A DNA stretch of 24,279 nucleotides from Thermoplasmata archaeon (GCA_021836665.1 JAKBHQ010000037.1:1-24279); one strand, 5' to 3'. Counted from the first letter of the stretch, positions 1-8,332 are shown. The notes: generated by a model from the letters alone, not told the origin. Made by a program: numbers and translations.

Positions 1-583
1 TCGCCCAATCGCCAACCCTTCGCTCGACTTTTTCATAAGCGCTGCCGGTGTTTGACCTGAGTGGGACGTCGATTTCTGTGAGTATCTCGTCGGGATTGAG
101 GGCCGTGGTATACGGACCGGTGTGGAACTCAGATATTGGCAATCTTCTCGTTCCAGAGCCGCCGGCGATGATTATGTCTGCCTTAAGGGCTGAGAATACC
201 GCAGAAAGGTCCTCCGCAGGGTCCGCTTGACATAATGACCCACCGACTGTTCCTCGATTTCTGACCAGAGGGTCGGCAATCTGCTCTTCTGCCTCGGCGA
301 ATATCGGATAATACTCTGCGGCTAGGTGTGACTTCTGAAGTGTTACGTGTCTGACCATCGCTCCAATCTTCAAAGTGTTGCCATCGACCTTGATGTAGTC
401 GAGCTCGCCGAGGTGGTTGATGTCGATGAGCACTTCAGGACGAGCCAGACGAAGCTTCATCATAGGTAGGAGGCTATGACCTCCAGCTATAACTCGAGAA
501 TCCGGCCCGCACTCTCGCAACAGTGCAATGGCCTCAGCTAATGTCGAAGCCCTCTTGTAATCAAAGGGCGCAGGAACCTGCAT
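1..583 (-). CDS. Molybdopterin dehydrogenase FAD-binding subunit (CoxM-like), 3' end cut off
   Basis: The first 194 codons of a FAD-binding subunit of the xanthine dehydrogenase / aerobic CO dehydrogenase family; the gene runs off the left edge. The translation opens MQVPAPFDYKRASTLAEAIA. It carries both FAD-contact motifs of the family: AGGHSLLPMMKLRLA (about residues 34-48) and the second loop VRNRGTVGGSLCQADPAEDL (about 107-126). In such enzymes this subunit passes electrons from the Fe-S subunit to FAD, in a complex with a large Mo-cofactor subunit and a small 2Fe-2S subunit, presumably encoded past the left edge. The ATG is preceded by a GGGGGAG ribosome site about 7 nt away, which supports this start. 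The true substrate (CO, a purine, an aldehyde or other) cannot be told from this subunit, so I give no gene symbol. Confidence 0.9.
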   Translation of the reverse strand, partial: MQVPAPFDYKRASTLAEAIALLRECGPDSRVIAGGHSLLPMMKLRLARPEVLIDINHLGELDYIKVDGNTLKIGAMVRHVTLQKSHLAAEYYPIFAEAEEQIADPLVRNRGTVGGSLCQADPAEDLSAVFSALKADIIIAGGSGTRRLPISEFHTGPYTTALNPDEILTEIDVPLRSNTGSAYEKVERRVGDWA

Positions 584-1042
584 ATTTTGACTCCCCCCTG
601 TCCGATCCGGCAATGCCGATTTCGGTATTATTTCAAAGTACTTCGGTGGAAGGTAAGTGTCAATGATCTGCGCTATTCGGGTACTTTTGAGGAGAAGTAG
701 TGTCTAGCAGCCATTATGACTAAGGAAGCTCGAAGATTCCGGAGTTCTGTGTAAGGAAAGTTAATCTAAAATTTCCAAATAGCACTTTCCGAATGAACCC
801 ACCGATTAGATCGATTGCCGGATATCGCCTTTGAGTTTATCTTCTAAGCGATGTCCGTTAACTAATTCACTCTCGGTATGGCAAATGCCACCTCGGAGTC
901 CCGTTCGCTCGCTTGGGCGGTTGATAAAATAGTTCCATCTGGAGACCTATTGGTCTGCTTAGGGTTGTCAAGATTAGTTTTGTTCGCCCTCTCTAATGTG
1001 GCGGGTTACGACTATTCCTGCTTAGTGCAGTAGATTACTGCG
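584..1042. other. Divergent intergenic region, no gene seen
   Basis: This stretch separates the leftward CoxM-like gene from the rightward DUF3054 gene and should hold both promoters. I find no convincing ORF or RNA gene. A short inverted repeat AGACC-TATT-GGTCT lies at 943-956 and could be an operator half-site pair, but it is too short to assert. Confidence 0.5.
1031..1036 (+). promoter_or_regulatory. Candidate -10 hexamer TAGATT, leaderless start for the DUF3054 gene
   Basis: TAGATT fits the TANNNT pattern of actinobacterial -10 elements and ends 6 nt before the GTG at 1043. That would put the transcript start on or next to the start codon. No Shine-Dalgarno sequence is visible, and the TAG of this hexamer is an in-frame stop, so the gene cannot start further upstream. 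The -35 region is not recognisable. Confidence 0.35.
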
Positions 1043-1414
1043 GTGCGCAAATACATAGTTGGCCTTTTGGATCTACTGGTTGTAGTCATCTTTGTCGTCA
1101 TCGGAAGGTCGGTCCATGGCCACAAAGAGTCTTTTGGTGGATTGGTTAAAACTGCGGCACCGTTTTTCGCTGGTCTAGTCGTGGCTTGGGTTATAAATAG
1201 GCCCTGGAAGAATTCCATGGAGTATTTTTTACGTATATGGCCAACAGGGGCAGTCATCTCTATGACAGCCGCTTTGGTTGGCCAACTAGTAAGACTGATC
1301 GTTGGCCAGGGAAGTGCGATACCATTCGTGCTGGTTTCCGTGGGAATTTTTTTACTGGCAATGCTGGGTTGGCGGCTTATTTACAAGCTGATCAATAGGA
1401 TTATTCCACGATAG
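1043..1414 (+). CDS. DUF3054 family membrane protein
   Basis: A 123-residue membrane protein with four predicted helices (about residues 5-22, 36-52, 68-88 and 94-115). It matches the DUF3054 pattern: an N-terminal DLLVVVIFVVIGR segment, a GRSVHGH stretch, then a helix ending in PFFAGLVVAW. The family is small, widespread in actinobacteria and without known function. The start is the GTG at 1043: an in-frame stop lies four codons upstream and there is no other start before the first conserved segment. No ribosome site is visible, and the -10-like hexamer just upstream suggests leaderless translation. A hairpin follows the stop, so the gene is probably a single transcription unit. The family call is good; no role can be inferred. 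Confidence 0.8.
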   Translation: MRKYIVGLLDLLVVVIFVVIGRSVHGHKESFGGLVKTAAPFFAGLVVAWVINRPWKNSMEYFLRIWPTGAVISMTAALVGQLVRLIVGQGSAIPFVLVSVGIFLLAMLGWRLIYKLINRIIPR

Positions 1415-1426
1415 CTATTGGGCGTT

Positions 1427-1442
1427 TGACGCATTGGCGTCA
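1427..1442 (+). terminator. Hairpin after the DUF3054 gene
   Basis: TGACGC-ATTG-GCGTCA forms a perfect 6-bp stem with a 4-nt loop, 12 nt after the stop codon. No T-run follows, so if it terminates transcription it is of the T-poor kind common in actinobacteria. Confidence 0.4.
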
Positions 1443-1453
1443 GGCCCAGGAAT

Positions 1454-1690
1454 TTAGGTCTCCGTGATGAGTAGGACTTTTGCCGCAAGCCACCCTTGTG
1501 AAAGGCTGAGTGGCGTACCTCCAAACTGGCAACTTTGGGGAATTTGGTAGAAGCTGGACCCTTTATCTAGCAGCGTTGGTCCGTTGATCGGATAGCGATG
1601 CGAGAAGATATCTAGAAAACAAGTAGTACTTGTTTGGTCAAATGGTACTTGGAAGCTCATAATGTGAAATTGCTGACTGCTGTCTAACAT
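1454..1690 (-). CDS. Hypothetical small protein, unrecognised
   Basis: A 78-codon ORF on the minus strand, in a 388-bp gap between two rightward genes. The start has a possible AGGA ribosome site about 9 nt upstream (AGGAACGGCGAG before ATG). The composition is mixed and not obviously out-of-frame: it has aromatic residues, Cys and Trp, and a segment GWLAAKVLLITET at the C-terminus. I recognise no family. Some context argues against it, because it is isolated and opposite in direction to both neighbours. It could also be the remnant of a longer gene. Low confidence. Confidence 0.25.
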   Translation of the reverse strand: MLDSSQQFHIMSFQVPFDQTSTTCFLDIFSHRYPINGPTLLDKGSSFYQIPQSCQFGGTPLSLSQGWLAAKVLLITET

Positions 1691-1802
1691 CTCGCCGTTC
1701 CTGTTGCACGTTGGGGCGAATGTGCTTCTCTGTTGCGGTTACTTTCAGAGTAGGGTCGACCGATGGCGCCCCTGGAAAAGCACGGCCGCACCCTGAGGTA
1801 GT

Positions 1803-2705
1803 ATGAGTCAAATGAGCTACGACAACTGGACTACGTCCGATCCGAATCAGGTGGTTTTGGACGATAACCTCAGCGTTCTGCCTCTGCTACCAGATTCCAG
1901 TTTCAGAATGATATATATTGATCCGCCATTCAACACCGGGCGGGTCCAGAGTCGGCAGAGCCTGAAGACCGTACGTTCGGAGACCGGAGAGAGGATTGGG
2001 TTCAAAGGTCAGGGATACGACACCATAAGAGGGAGGCTCTCTTCATATGACGACTCATTTGATGACTACTGGGCGTTTTTGGAGCCTCGGCTAGTTCATG
2101 CATATCGCCTGCTAAAACCGGATGGCACACTCTATCTCCACCTGGATTATCGTGAGGTCCATTACGCAAAGGTTATGCTCGACGTCCTTTTTGGACGTGA
2201 CTCTTTTCTCAACGAGATAATCTGGGCCTATGACTACGGAGCAAGGTCCAAGAGCCGCTGGCCTGCCAAGCACGACAATATTTTGGTCTACGTAAAAGAC
2301 CCTCGTCACTACTACTTCAATTCGGATGAGGTAGATCGGGAGCCTTATATGGCTCCTGGGTTAGTGACCCCCGAGAAGGCCGCTGCGGGAAAATTACCGA
2401 CAGATGTTTGGTGGCACACTATCGTCTCCCCAACGGGAAGAGAGAAGACGGGGTACGCTACGCAAAAGCCGGTTGGGATCCTCAGGCGCATGGTGCAAGC
2501 TAGTACGCAAGCGGGGGACTGGGTGCTCGACTTTTTCGCCGGTAGTGGATCCTTGGGAGCGGCCGCCCAAGGACTCAATCGAAAATTTCTACTTATTGAC
2601 CAGAACCCGGAGGCAGTTGAAATAATGGCCGTTAGATTTTCCGCCAGCATTGAGTCGGGAGAAACTGAGTTGGCATTTCCTCAGAAGTTCGAAGCTGTGG
2701 AATAG
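1803..2705 (+). CDS. Solitary beta-class DNA methyltransferase (N6-adenine or N4-cytosine)
   Basis: A 300-residue site-specific DNA methyltransferase using S-adenosylmethionine. The catalytic motif IV DPPFNTG (residues 40-46) comes first. Motif X (ATQKP, 219-223) and the AdoMet-binding motif I (FFAGSGSLG, 244-252) come near the C-terminus. This IV...X-I order defines the beta class, whose target-recognition region lies in the middle (about 120-210). DPPF is commonest in N6-adenine enzymes, but N4-cytosine cannot be excluded. No restriction endonuclease, specificity subunit or helicase is adjacent, so it looks like an orphan enzyme. ATG at 1803 follows a GAGGT only 3 nt away; ATG at 1812 would have a 12-nt spacing, so the start is uncertain by three codons. 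An in-frame TGA at 1794 rules out anything further upstream. Confidence 0.9.
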   Translation: MSQMSYDNWTTSDPNQVVLDDNLSVLPLLPDSSFRMIYIDPPFNTGRVQSRQSLKTVRSETGERIGFKGQGYDTIRGRLSSYDDSFDDYWAFLEPRLVHAYRLLKPDGTLYLHLDYREVHYAKVMLDVLFGRDSFLNEIIWAYDYGARSKSRWPAKHDNILVYVKDPRHYYFNSDEVDREPYMAPGLVTPEKAAAGKLPTDVWWHTIVSPTGREKTGYATQKPVGILRRMVQASTQAGDWVLDFFAGSGSLGAAAQGLNRKFLLIDQNPEAVEIMAVRFSASIESGETELAFPQKFEAVE

Positions 2706-2821
2706 AAGCTACAAGCTGCTTTTAGTGCAAAGTGAAGTCGATCGGACTAGTCGAGGTTCGTAAGCGCACAACGGGCATTCAGCAGAGATCGCCTCGGCGT
2801 GAATTGACGATCGAGACCAGC

Positions 2822-5800
2822 TTAAAGCTCTTGTTGGATCGCCCTTTGTAACCATTCTGAGAGTTCTGTCGCCGATCCATCTGGAGTGGCCTGCGAATGC
2901 AACTCCGCATGAGCTCGTATGATCTCGACCGGAACATTCTCTTTAGTTGCGAGCAAGATTGCAATAGGGCAGCTTTCCAGCGGACCATCGTGCCCCGATT
3001 TCCAATGATGGGCGAGTCCACCAAGGTAGGTCTTGACTTGCATTGGGTCTGATTCAAACTTGAATCCCTCGATCCAATTTAGAAGATCGTCAGCGGGCAT
3101 TGGCTTGGCGATACCGAATCCTTGTCCGAATGGGATGCCAAGCCTCGTCGCCATCTCTAGGTGTGCCTCGGTCTCAAGACCCTCGAGCACAACCTTTTTC
3201 CCCAATGAACCGCTCATAGAATTTAGGGTGTCAATAACTACCATCGTCTGTATTGGACGAGGTATCAAACTAGCCATTAGACTGCGATCGATTTTGATCG
3301 TGCTAAATGGAACTTCAGACATTCTCCTCAGACCGCTGTAACCCTCACCAAGGTCGTCCATCGCCAGTTCAATTCCGATCTCCGTCAGTCTTGAAATCGC
3401 AGCGTCCCTCGCTTGGCGATCCAACTTCTCGCTTTCCAGTAGCTCGATTGTGAGTCGTGACCGGTCTATCGACCACCTTTGCAACGCAGATAAAATTGTG
3501 TTGGCGCAATCGGGAGCCAGAAGAGTAGTTGGTGAGAGGTTTACCGAGATCTTGAGCCGAACCCCGGACCTATCCCATTTTGCGAGGTGGGAGAGGGAGC
3601 GATCAAGTGCCAATCGAAAAAGCTGTTCCATCTCGAGTTCACCGAGGAGGGGCAGAAAGTCCCCGGGAAGTATGATTTGCCCACCTGGCAGTTGAAGTCG
3701 GGCCAGGGCTTCGACGGACACCACCTCTCCTCTACTGAGGTCGATTATCGGTTGAACGAATACCGTGAATCCACCACTGAACAGGCTCTCTCTGTAGTAG
3801 TTGGCGGTAGCTGGCGAAAGCACCTTTTCGCCAACGCCTAAGGATCGACTCCTCCAAAGCTCATTAAAGCGATTTCCGACTCCAGTTGCGAACTGTTTCA
3901 TCCAATGCGATTCAAACTGGTTTGGTTGCGTGCCGAACAGGACTACCCCCGCTACCGGTCGCCCGATCGAATCCAGTATCGGTATGGAAAGAATTGACCT
4001 TATGCCAAATGGTTTTGCAAATTCTCCCCAGACCTTGGATTCGGGATCATTGCCAAAATTCCCCGAGCTGAAGATCGTCGCTTGCTCCCAGGCCCTGATT
4101 GAAGGTCCACGCCATTGGGCCGCCGAGGGTGGAGCATCCGCGGGGGCTTCATTGGTCATCTGTATTCCGATGCGTGAAAGTGCCGCCTCCGCTTCAGCGG
4201 AAAGAATTCCAGCAGTTTTCTCTATCGTGAAGGCCTTTTGATTGTCGAGCCGAAGCATCATTACCAAGTTCACGCCTGGTAGCTCGGAGAGGCTATCCGT
4301 CTCACGTTTCACTAGATCCGCCCATCGTAACTTGGCGTCAGGTAGTGGCGTAGTAACTACGTTGGAGTATCGCTCTTTAAGGTTGTCCATCGCCCTTAGT
4401 TGGGCTTCTAGGTCATCCTGTAGGCGAACTTCAGCTATCGCACGCAAATGATGTTTCTGTCGTGGAGAGAGAGGACCTCGATTGATGTGTTCGCTAAGAA
4501 CGCGACGAAATAGTGTCACGGCGTGGGTGAGCAGCGTGCCCTCTACTCCAACTAATCCGTGGGTTTCGCCGACTTTGAAACTGCGCTCACGTCTACTTGC
4601 AAAGGTAGCGTCGGCAGCAAAGAGAAAATCCAAGTGAGACGCGATTTGTTTGGCGAAGTGGATGGATCCGTCGTTAGGGAATGCCGACATTGCCGAGCTT
4701 GCATGGAGATCTCGGCCCAACAGAACTATAAATTCATCTGCGAATCGCTGGCTGACCTCGGATAGGAAGACTTTGGTGGTAGCGAGGATGGCCCGGCTTT
4801 GCTCAGAGTACGCATCGGATTGAGATTCATATAGGTCTGGTTCTGGGTCGAGTCTGGCGCCAAATCCCCACCAATCGAGCCGATTTATTTTGTCAAGTTT
4901 TATGTTGTACAAGGCAGCGTCGGCGACCCGTAGGAGATCGTCGGGGTTTTCTGCGTCCTTGGGGTACAAGGCTACCCCCATTGACATGTCCTGGAAGACC
5001 TCGATGCCATTTTCGAGCCTGAATGGCTCTTCTACCAACTTATGGAGTCTCGAGAAGGTTCGTTTTAGGTGCCGAAAAACTGTCAAGTCGTCATAATCCT
5101 CAAGAACCAGGACGAATTCGTCGCCTCCGAGTCGAGCGAAGAAGTCTGGCGACCTTAGGTGCCCTTTTATCCTCTCGGCAAAATGGGTCAAAATGGAATC
5201 ACCTGCGGAGTGGCCTAGTCGGTCATTGACCAGCTTGAAGTCGTCGAGGTCGATTACCCCAAGGACGCATACGGACCCAGCCCTCTTTGACCTCTCAATC
5301 GCTCCCCTTACCTGTTCCTCCATAGCCCTTCTGTTGGGAATCCCAGTTAGAAAGTCATGTTCGGCCTGGTACTGAAGCTGGTTCTCAAGCCGCCTTCTCT
5401 CTGTCACATCCTGGATGGTCCATACGACGCTGTGGACGCTATCTTGTCTATGTATTTTTCCGAAGGCAAGGTCGCAGATTATTTCCTCCCCATCCAACCG
5501 CCTCATTCTTAGGTTGGCAACGTAGGAGGAGCCGATAGCGTCGAGTTTGCCATAGGCCCTGTCGATCAACTCCTGATCCAGCTCATCTACTAATGGTGCT
5601 CGTCCTGTGCCGATGATGTCGGCGGGATTTTCATAGCCGAAGATCTGAACAAAGCGATCGTTCGCCCAAACTAAGTGGCGGTCATTTACCAGGCCAATAC
5701 CGGCGAAGGTCGTCTCGAGGAGAACTTTTTGGATTTCTGCAAGCTCTAATTCCCTTACATTTGCGTCCATCCTGGCGAACCCAAGGGCGAGGCTACCAGT

Positions 5801-7126
5801 CAGGTCACTAATCGTCTCAAGTAGGTCCTTATCGAATCGGCTTAGGCCCAGCTCCCCGAGAAAGAGTGAGAGAATGCCCCACGGTTTGTGGTCCCGTTCA
5901 ATGGGAAGCGAGACGCAGCTGAAGTAGCCGGCCAAGTTAGCTTCTCGGCGCCAACTTGCCACAGCCGTGCCTCCCGCCCCAAAACTAGACCAAATTGGGC
6001 GTCGCTTCCTCCAGGTCCGACCGATGTTGTTGTTGCCTTCTTTTTTTGATGGATCAGTTGACGCTTTGGTAAGTTCGGGATGGCTTATAGATGCGGAAGT
6101 GGCAATTTCTTCGAAGCTGCCCTGGTCATTTGGGCGGAGTATCGAAACCGATAGTATGTAATGGTTGTTTCTTAGCGTTTCACAGAAGGAATCTAACATC
6201 TCCTGCTCGCTGTTAGCACTGATCAGTGTGTTGGCGGCTTCGGCCAGTGTCGCATTGAAGCTCGCAATTAACTCAAGTTTTTTAGCGTGCAATTCCCTCT
6301 CGGATGAAACTGACTCCAGCTCATTGGCCAGCACTTTGCTCGATTGGAAGAGCAGACCAAGTTCATCCCTTCGCCTCGCTATTTTGTGAGTTAGGGGAGA
6401 TTCATTGAGGGAGTAGTTGCCACTGGTGACCCGGCCAAGAATATCTCTAATTATTCCGAGGGGCGCCATGGACGACCTGATGGCAAAAATTGAAAGTAGC
6501 ATCAGACCGAAGACGACTATATCCATTGCCAAAGCCACGTCGTTTTGAGTGTTTACGGTACTTACCAAACTTAACTGGGCAGAGGAGTTCGATTGACTGA
6601 TGGAGGCCTCGAGTGACAAGAGGTTATTTCTAACCTCACTCGAAACCGTGTGGTTTCTTACGAAGGCCAGATTAGTTGCTTCACCATGGTTGGTCAGGTC
6701 CAGTCTTTGAATTTTCGTCCAAATTTGGTCGTAACCCGCTGCCGCTGTGCGAATAGCGCTGAGAAGGTGAAGCTGTTGGGAATCTAGTTGGTCGCGTCCA
6801 AGCTGAGCTAAGTTTGAATAAAACCCGGTCCTCGCCTGGTTTGCCTGGAGCTGAGTGTTTAGACCTAACTTTGAAGTAGCACCATTAGCCCCTAAACCTA
6901 CCCACATATTTGCTTGACTATCCCAGGTTAGGAAGTTGTCGTGGGCATCATGGATAGCGAGGAGCCTAGCCTGCCCCTGGTTAGCGAGGCCCTGAAGAAC
7001 GTGTTCCGTCGACTCGTTTTGGACAAGAAAGATCCCGTCCAACAGTAGAACCAGCAACATCGTAGCTATCGCGAGGGCGGTCAACTTGGAGACCAGGCTC
7101 ATTTGGAGAGCGTTCAGGCGTCGCAT
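2822..7126 (-). CDS. Membrane-anchored dual GGDEF/EAL c-di-GMP enzyme with GAF, PAS and globin-like sensor domains
   Basis: A 1434-residue protein. Order: TM helix (about 11-35), extracytoplasmic region (36-197), TM helix (198-216), HAMP (217-270), GAF (about 280-450), PAS (463-575), GGDEF (588-750), globin-like domain (785-905), second GAF (about 930-1090), EAL (1105-1355), and a His/Cys-rich tail (1360-1434). The cyclase looks active: RLGGDEF at 665-671, with the inhibitory I-site RSPD at 658-661, exactly five residues before GGDEF. The phosphodiesterase also keeps its catalytic set: E1139 of EAL, N1196, E1228, D1257-D1258 (DDLGEGYS), K1278, E1315, E1318 and Q1335. It probably makes and degrades c-di-GMP in response to several signals. 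It is monocistronic as far as visible. The ATG has no clear ribosome site; an ATG eight codons downstream (7102) is no better. A perfect palindrome abuts the start. Confidence 0.93.
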   Translation of the reverse strand: MRRLNALQMSLVSKLTALAIATMLLVLLLDGIFLVQNESTEHVLQGLANQGQARLLAIHDAHDNFLTWDSQANMWVGLGANGATSKLGLNTQLQANQARTGFYSNLAQLGRDQLDSQQLHLLSAIRTAAAGYDQIWTKIQRLDLTNHGEATNLAFVRNHTVSSEVRNNLLSLEASISQSNSSAQLSLVSTVNTQNDVALAMDIVVFGLMLLSIFAIRSSMAPLGIIRDILGRVTSGNYSLNESPLTHKIARRRDELGLLFQSSKVLANELESVSSERELHAKKLELIASFNATLAEAANTLISANSEQEMLDSFCETLRNNHYILSVSILRPNDQGSFEEIATSASISHPELTKASTDPSKKEGNNNIGRTWRKRRPIWSSFGAGGTAVASWRREANLAGYFSCVSLPIERDHKPWGILSLFLGELGLSRFDKDLLETISDLTGSLALGFARMDANVRELELAEIQKVLLETTFAGIGLVNDRHLVWANDRFVQIFGYENPADIIGTGRAPLVDELDQELIDRAYGKLDAIGSSYVANLRMRRLDGEEIICDLAFGKIHRQDSVHSVVWTIQDVTERRRLENQLQYQAEHDFLTGIPNRRAMEEQVRGAIERSKRAGSVCVLGVIDLDDFKLVNDRLGHSAGDSILTHFAERIKGHLRSPDFFARLGGDEFVLVLEDYDDLTVFRHLKRTFSRLHKLVEEPFRLENGIEVFQDMSMGVALYPKDAENPDDLLRVADAALYNIKLDKINRLDWWGFGARLDPEPDLYESQSDAYSEQSRAILATTKVFLSEVSQRFADEFIVLLGRDLHASSAMSAFPNDGSIHFAKQIASHLDFLFAADATFASRRERSFKVGETHGLVGVEGTLLTHAVTLFRRVLSEHINRGPLSPRQKHHLRAIAEVRLQDDLEAQLRAMDNLKERYSNVVTTPLPDAKLRWADLVKRETDSLSELPGVNLVMMLRLDNQKAFTIEKTAGILSAEAEAALSRIGIQMTNEAPADAPPSAAQWRGPSIRAWEQATIFSSGNFGNDPESKVWGEFAKPFGIRSILSIPILDSIGRPVAGVVLFGTQPNQFESHWMKQFATGVGNRFNELWRSRSLGVGEKVLSPATANYYRESLFSGGFTVFVQPIIDLSRGEVVSVEALARLQLPGGQIILPGDFLPLLGELEMEQLFRLALDRSLSHLAKWDRSGVRLKISVNLSPTTLLAPDCANTILSALQRWSIDRSRLTIELLESEKLDRQARDAAISRLTEIGIELAMDDLGEGYSGLRRMSEVPFSTIKIDRSLMASLIPRPIQTMVVIDTLNSMSGSLGKKVVLEGLETEAHLEMATRLGIPFGQGFGIAKPMPADDLLNWIEGFKFESDPMQVKTYLGGLAHHWKSGHDGPLESCPIAILLATKENVPVEIIRAHAELHSQATPDGSATELSEWLQRAIQQEL

Positions 7127-7128
7127 TG

Positions 7129-7140
7129 TCAGTCGACTGA
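7129..7140. promoter_or_regulatory. 12-bp perfect palindrome just upstream of the GGDEF/EAL gene
   Basis: TCAGTCGACTGA is a perfect 12-bp inverted repeat whose near edge is 2 nt from the ATG at 7126. Its position over the translation start region would suit an operator or an RNA structure, but a chance palindrome is possible. Confidence 0.25.
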
Positions 7141-7803
7141 AGTAGATCTGTAGGTCAGATTGGTTTCTGTTGTAATCGGTTTTACTGGTTGAGTTGCGAA
7201 GCGGTCCACATCTTTAAGCGAAGGCGAATCGCTCGATTTTGCGAGTTTTATTTCTAGCAGGCCGAGCAATCTTTGGTCAATTAGGGCTTCGGGTTGGATC
7301 ACAATCTACTCTTTTTGAAGTCGGATAAGGGTTGTCTTTGTATCGTGCTGGTCTTGAGGCGTAAGAGACTTATCTTTCCGGACACAGCTTATTCGATGGA
7401 TATGAAGCTTGTTGAAGATTCATTCGACCGTTGACTCCCTTGATTGATCCACGCCATATGATCGGATCTTTTGATAAGTTGCCTTAGGAAAATTAATTAG
7501 CCGCGCAACCTAAAGCAGCCAAGAAAAGAGCAGATAGAGGGGTAGGTATCTGTTCGGATAGTTTGGGTTTTTCTTTCTGGATTGAGCTTAATGCCCCCTG
7601 GGTCGCGATCTGTAGATCGTCGAATGCTTATCGAAGATGTCGAATAGTGTCAGCTTCAAAAATGAGGTCGGGTACCTTTTCAGAGTCTGCTTCCAAGAAA
7701 AAATGCGCGGCTAGACACGGGAGATTTTCGGTTGGTGCTTCACCATTGCGAAAGTGCACCAGATAAAAAATGGACAAACGGCATCGAGGTAGCTTGCGGA
7801 CCC

Positions 7804-7827
7804 TGCATTGCCGACTGCATTGCCGAC
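7804..7827. repeat. Two tandem copies of a 12-bp unit
   Basis: TGCATTGCCGAC occurs twice head to tail with no mismatch, in otherwise non-coding sequence. Confidence 0.85.
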
Positions 7828-8005
7828 TTCTCTGTGAACTGCGCCAAGGGACATTGGGAACTTCTCTGGGAATTGCACTCTTTTAAGGTGAGTTTTAGTT
7901 GATCTCTCACCCAACCTTGCTTGGTTGACTAGCTGGCCTAGCTGATGTGCGCACTTGCAAAATACGCCCTGGCATTTGCTCCTTTGAACCGGTGACGAGG
8001 CCTAG

Positions 8006-8332
8006 GTGCCAAATGAAAGTCGTTTGAGGGAGGCTTTTTGGGAAGTGCTAGCTGATGTAGATAAAGAGGAACTAGGCCTCGGTCAGCTTGCAGTCAGCGG
8101 CAGAAGAAAACCAAGGTGGCCCTTAGCTATCAGGCTACTTGTCTCTCGTTTCGGTAATCTGGAAACCATAGGGCTGTCAAGAGCGAGAACGATTTGTAAA
8201 GTTGAACTCGCCAAGTACCAACAAGCCGTCATCAGGAAGCTGATTATGCTTCGTGGCGGTTCCAGTCCAACCATTGGCTCAATTTCTGAAATTACAAGAC
8301 CAGCAGATATTCCGGCCAATATCGGCGAGTAA
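8006..8332 (+). CDS. Hypothetical protein, 108 residues, unrecognised
   Basis: A GTG-started ORF with a good ribosome site (CGAGG at 7996-8000, 5 nt before the start). The protein is basic in the middle (GRRKPRW), predicted largely helical, with no membrane segment or signal peptide and a single Cys. The stretch NLETIGLSRARTICKVELAKYQQAVIR could be a helix-rich nucleic-acid-binding segment, but I match it to no family. It lies alone between long non-coding stretches, about 125 bp before an 18-bp tandem repeat, and converges on the histidine kinase gene. An overlapping minus-strand ORF lacks a comparable ribosome site. Moderate confidence that it is expressed, none in function. Confidence 0.45.
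   Translation: MPNESRLREAFWEVLADVDKEELGLGQLAVSGRRKPRWPLAIRLLVSRFGNLETIGLSRARTICKVELAKYQQAVIRKLIMLRGGSSPTIGSISEITRPADIPANIGE

Larger units (their letters stand above)
7127..8005. other. Long intergenic region between divergent genes, no confident gene
   Basis: About 880 bp with no ORF I can support. It must hold the promoter of the leftward GGDEF/EAL gene. I looked for a c-di-GMP riboswitch or other structured RNA and recognised none. A weak stem (CTCG/CGAG, followed by TTTTATTT) sits near 7232-7252. A 12-bp tandem duplication lies at 7804-7827, and a diverged copy of an ACTTCTCTG-containing segment recurs between about 7826 and 7876. Confidence 0.5.

Noticed and set aside
7228..7256. Intrinsic terminator on the plus strand (short stem followed by TTTTATTT)
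   Set aside because: The stem is only 4 bp and there is no upstream plus-strand gene to terminate.
7127..7500. c-di-GMP riboswitch upstream of the GGDEF/EAL gene
   Set aside because: None of the conserved GEMM or c-di-GMP-II core sequences could be recognised on the coding strand.
7711..7914. 67-codon minus-strand ORF in the long intergenic region
   Set aside because: Contains the 12-bp DNA duplication as a VGNA repeat; no ribosome site and no family match.
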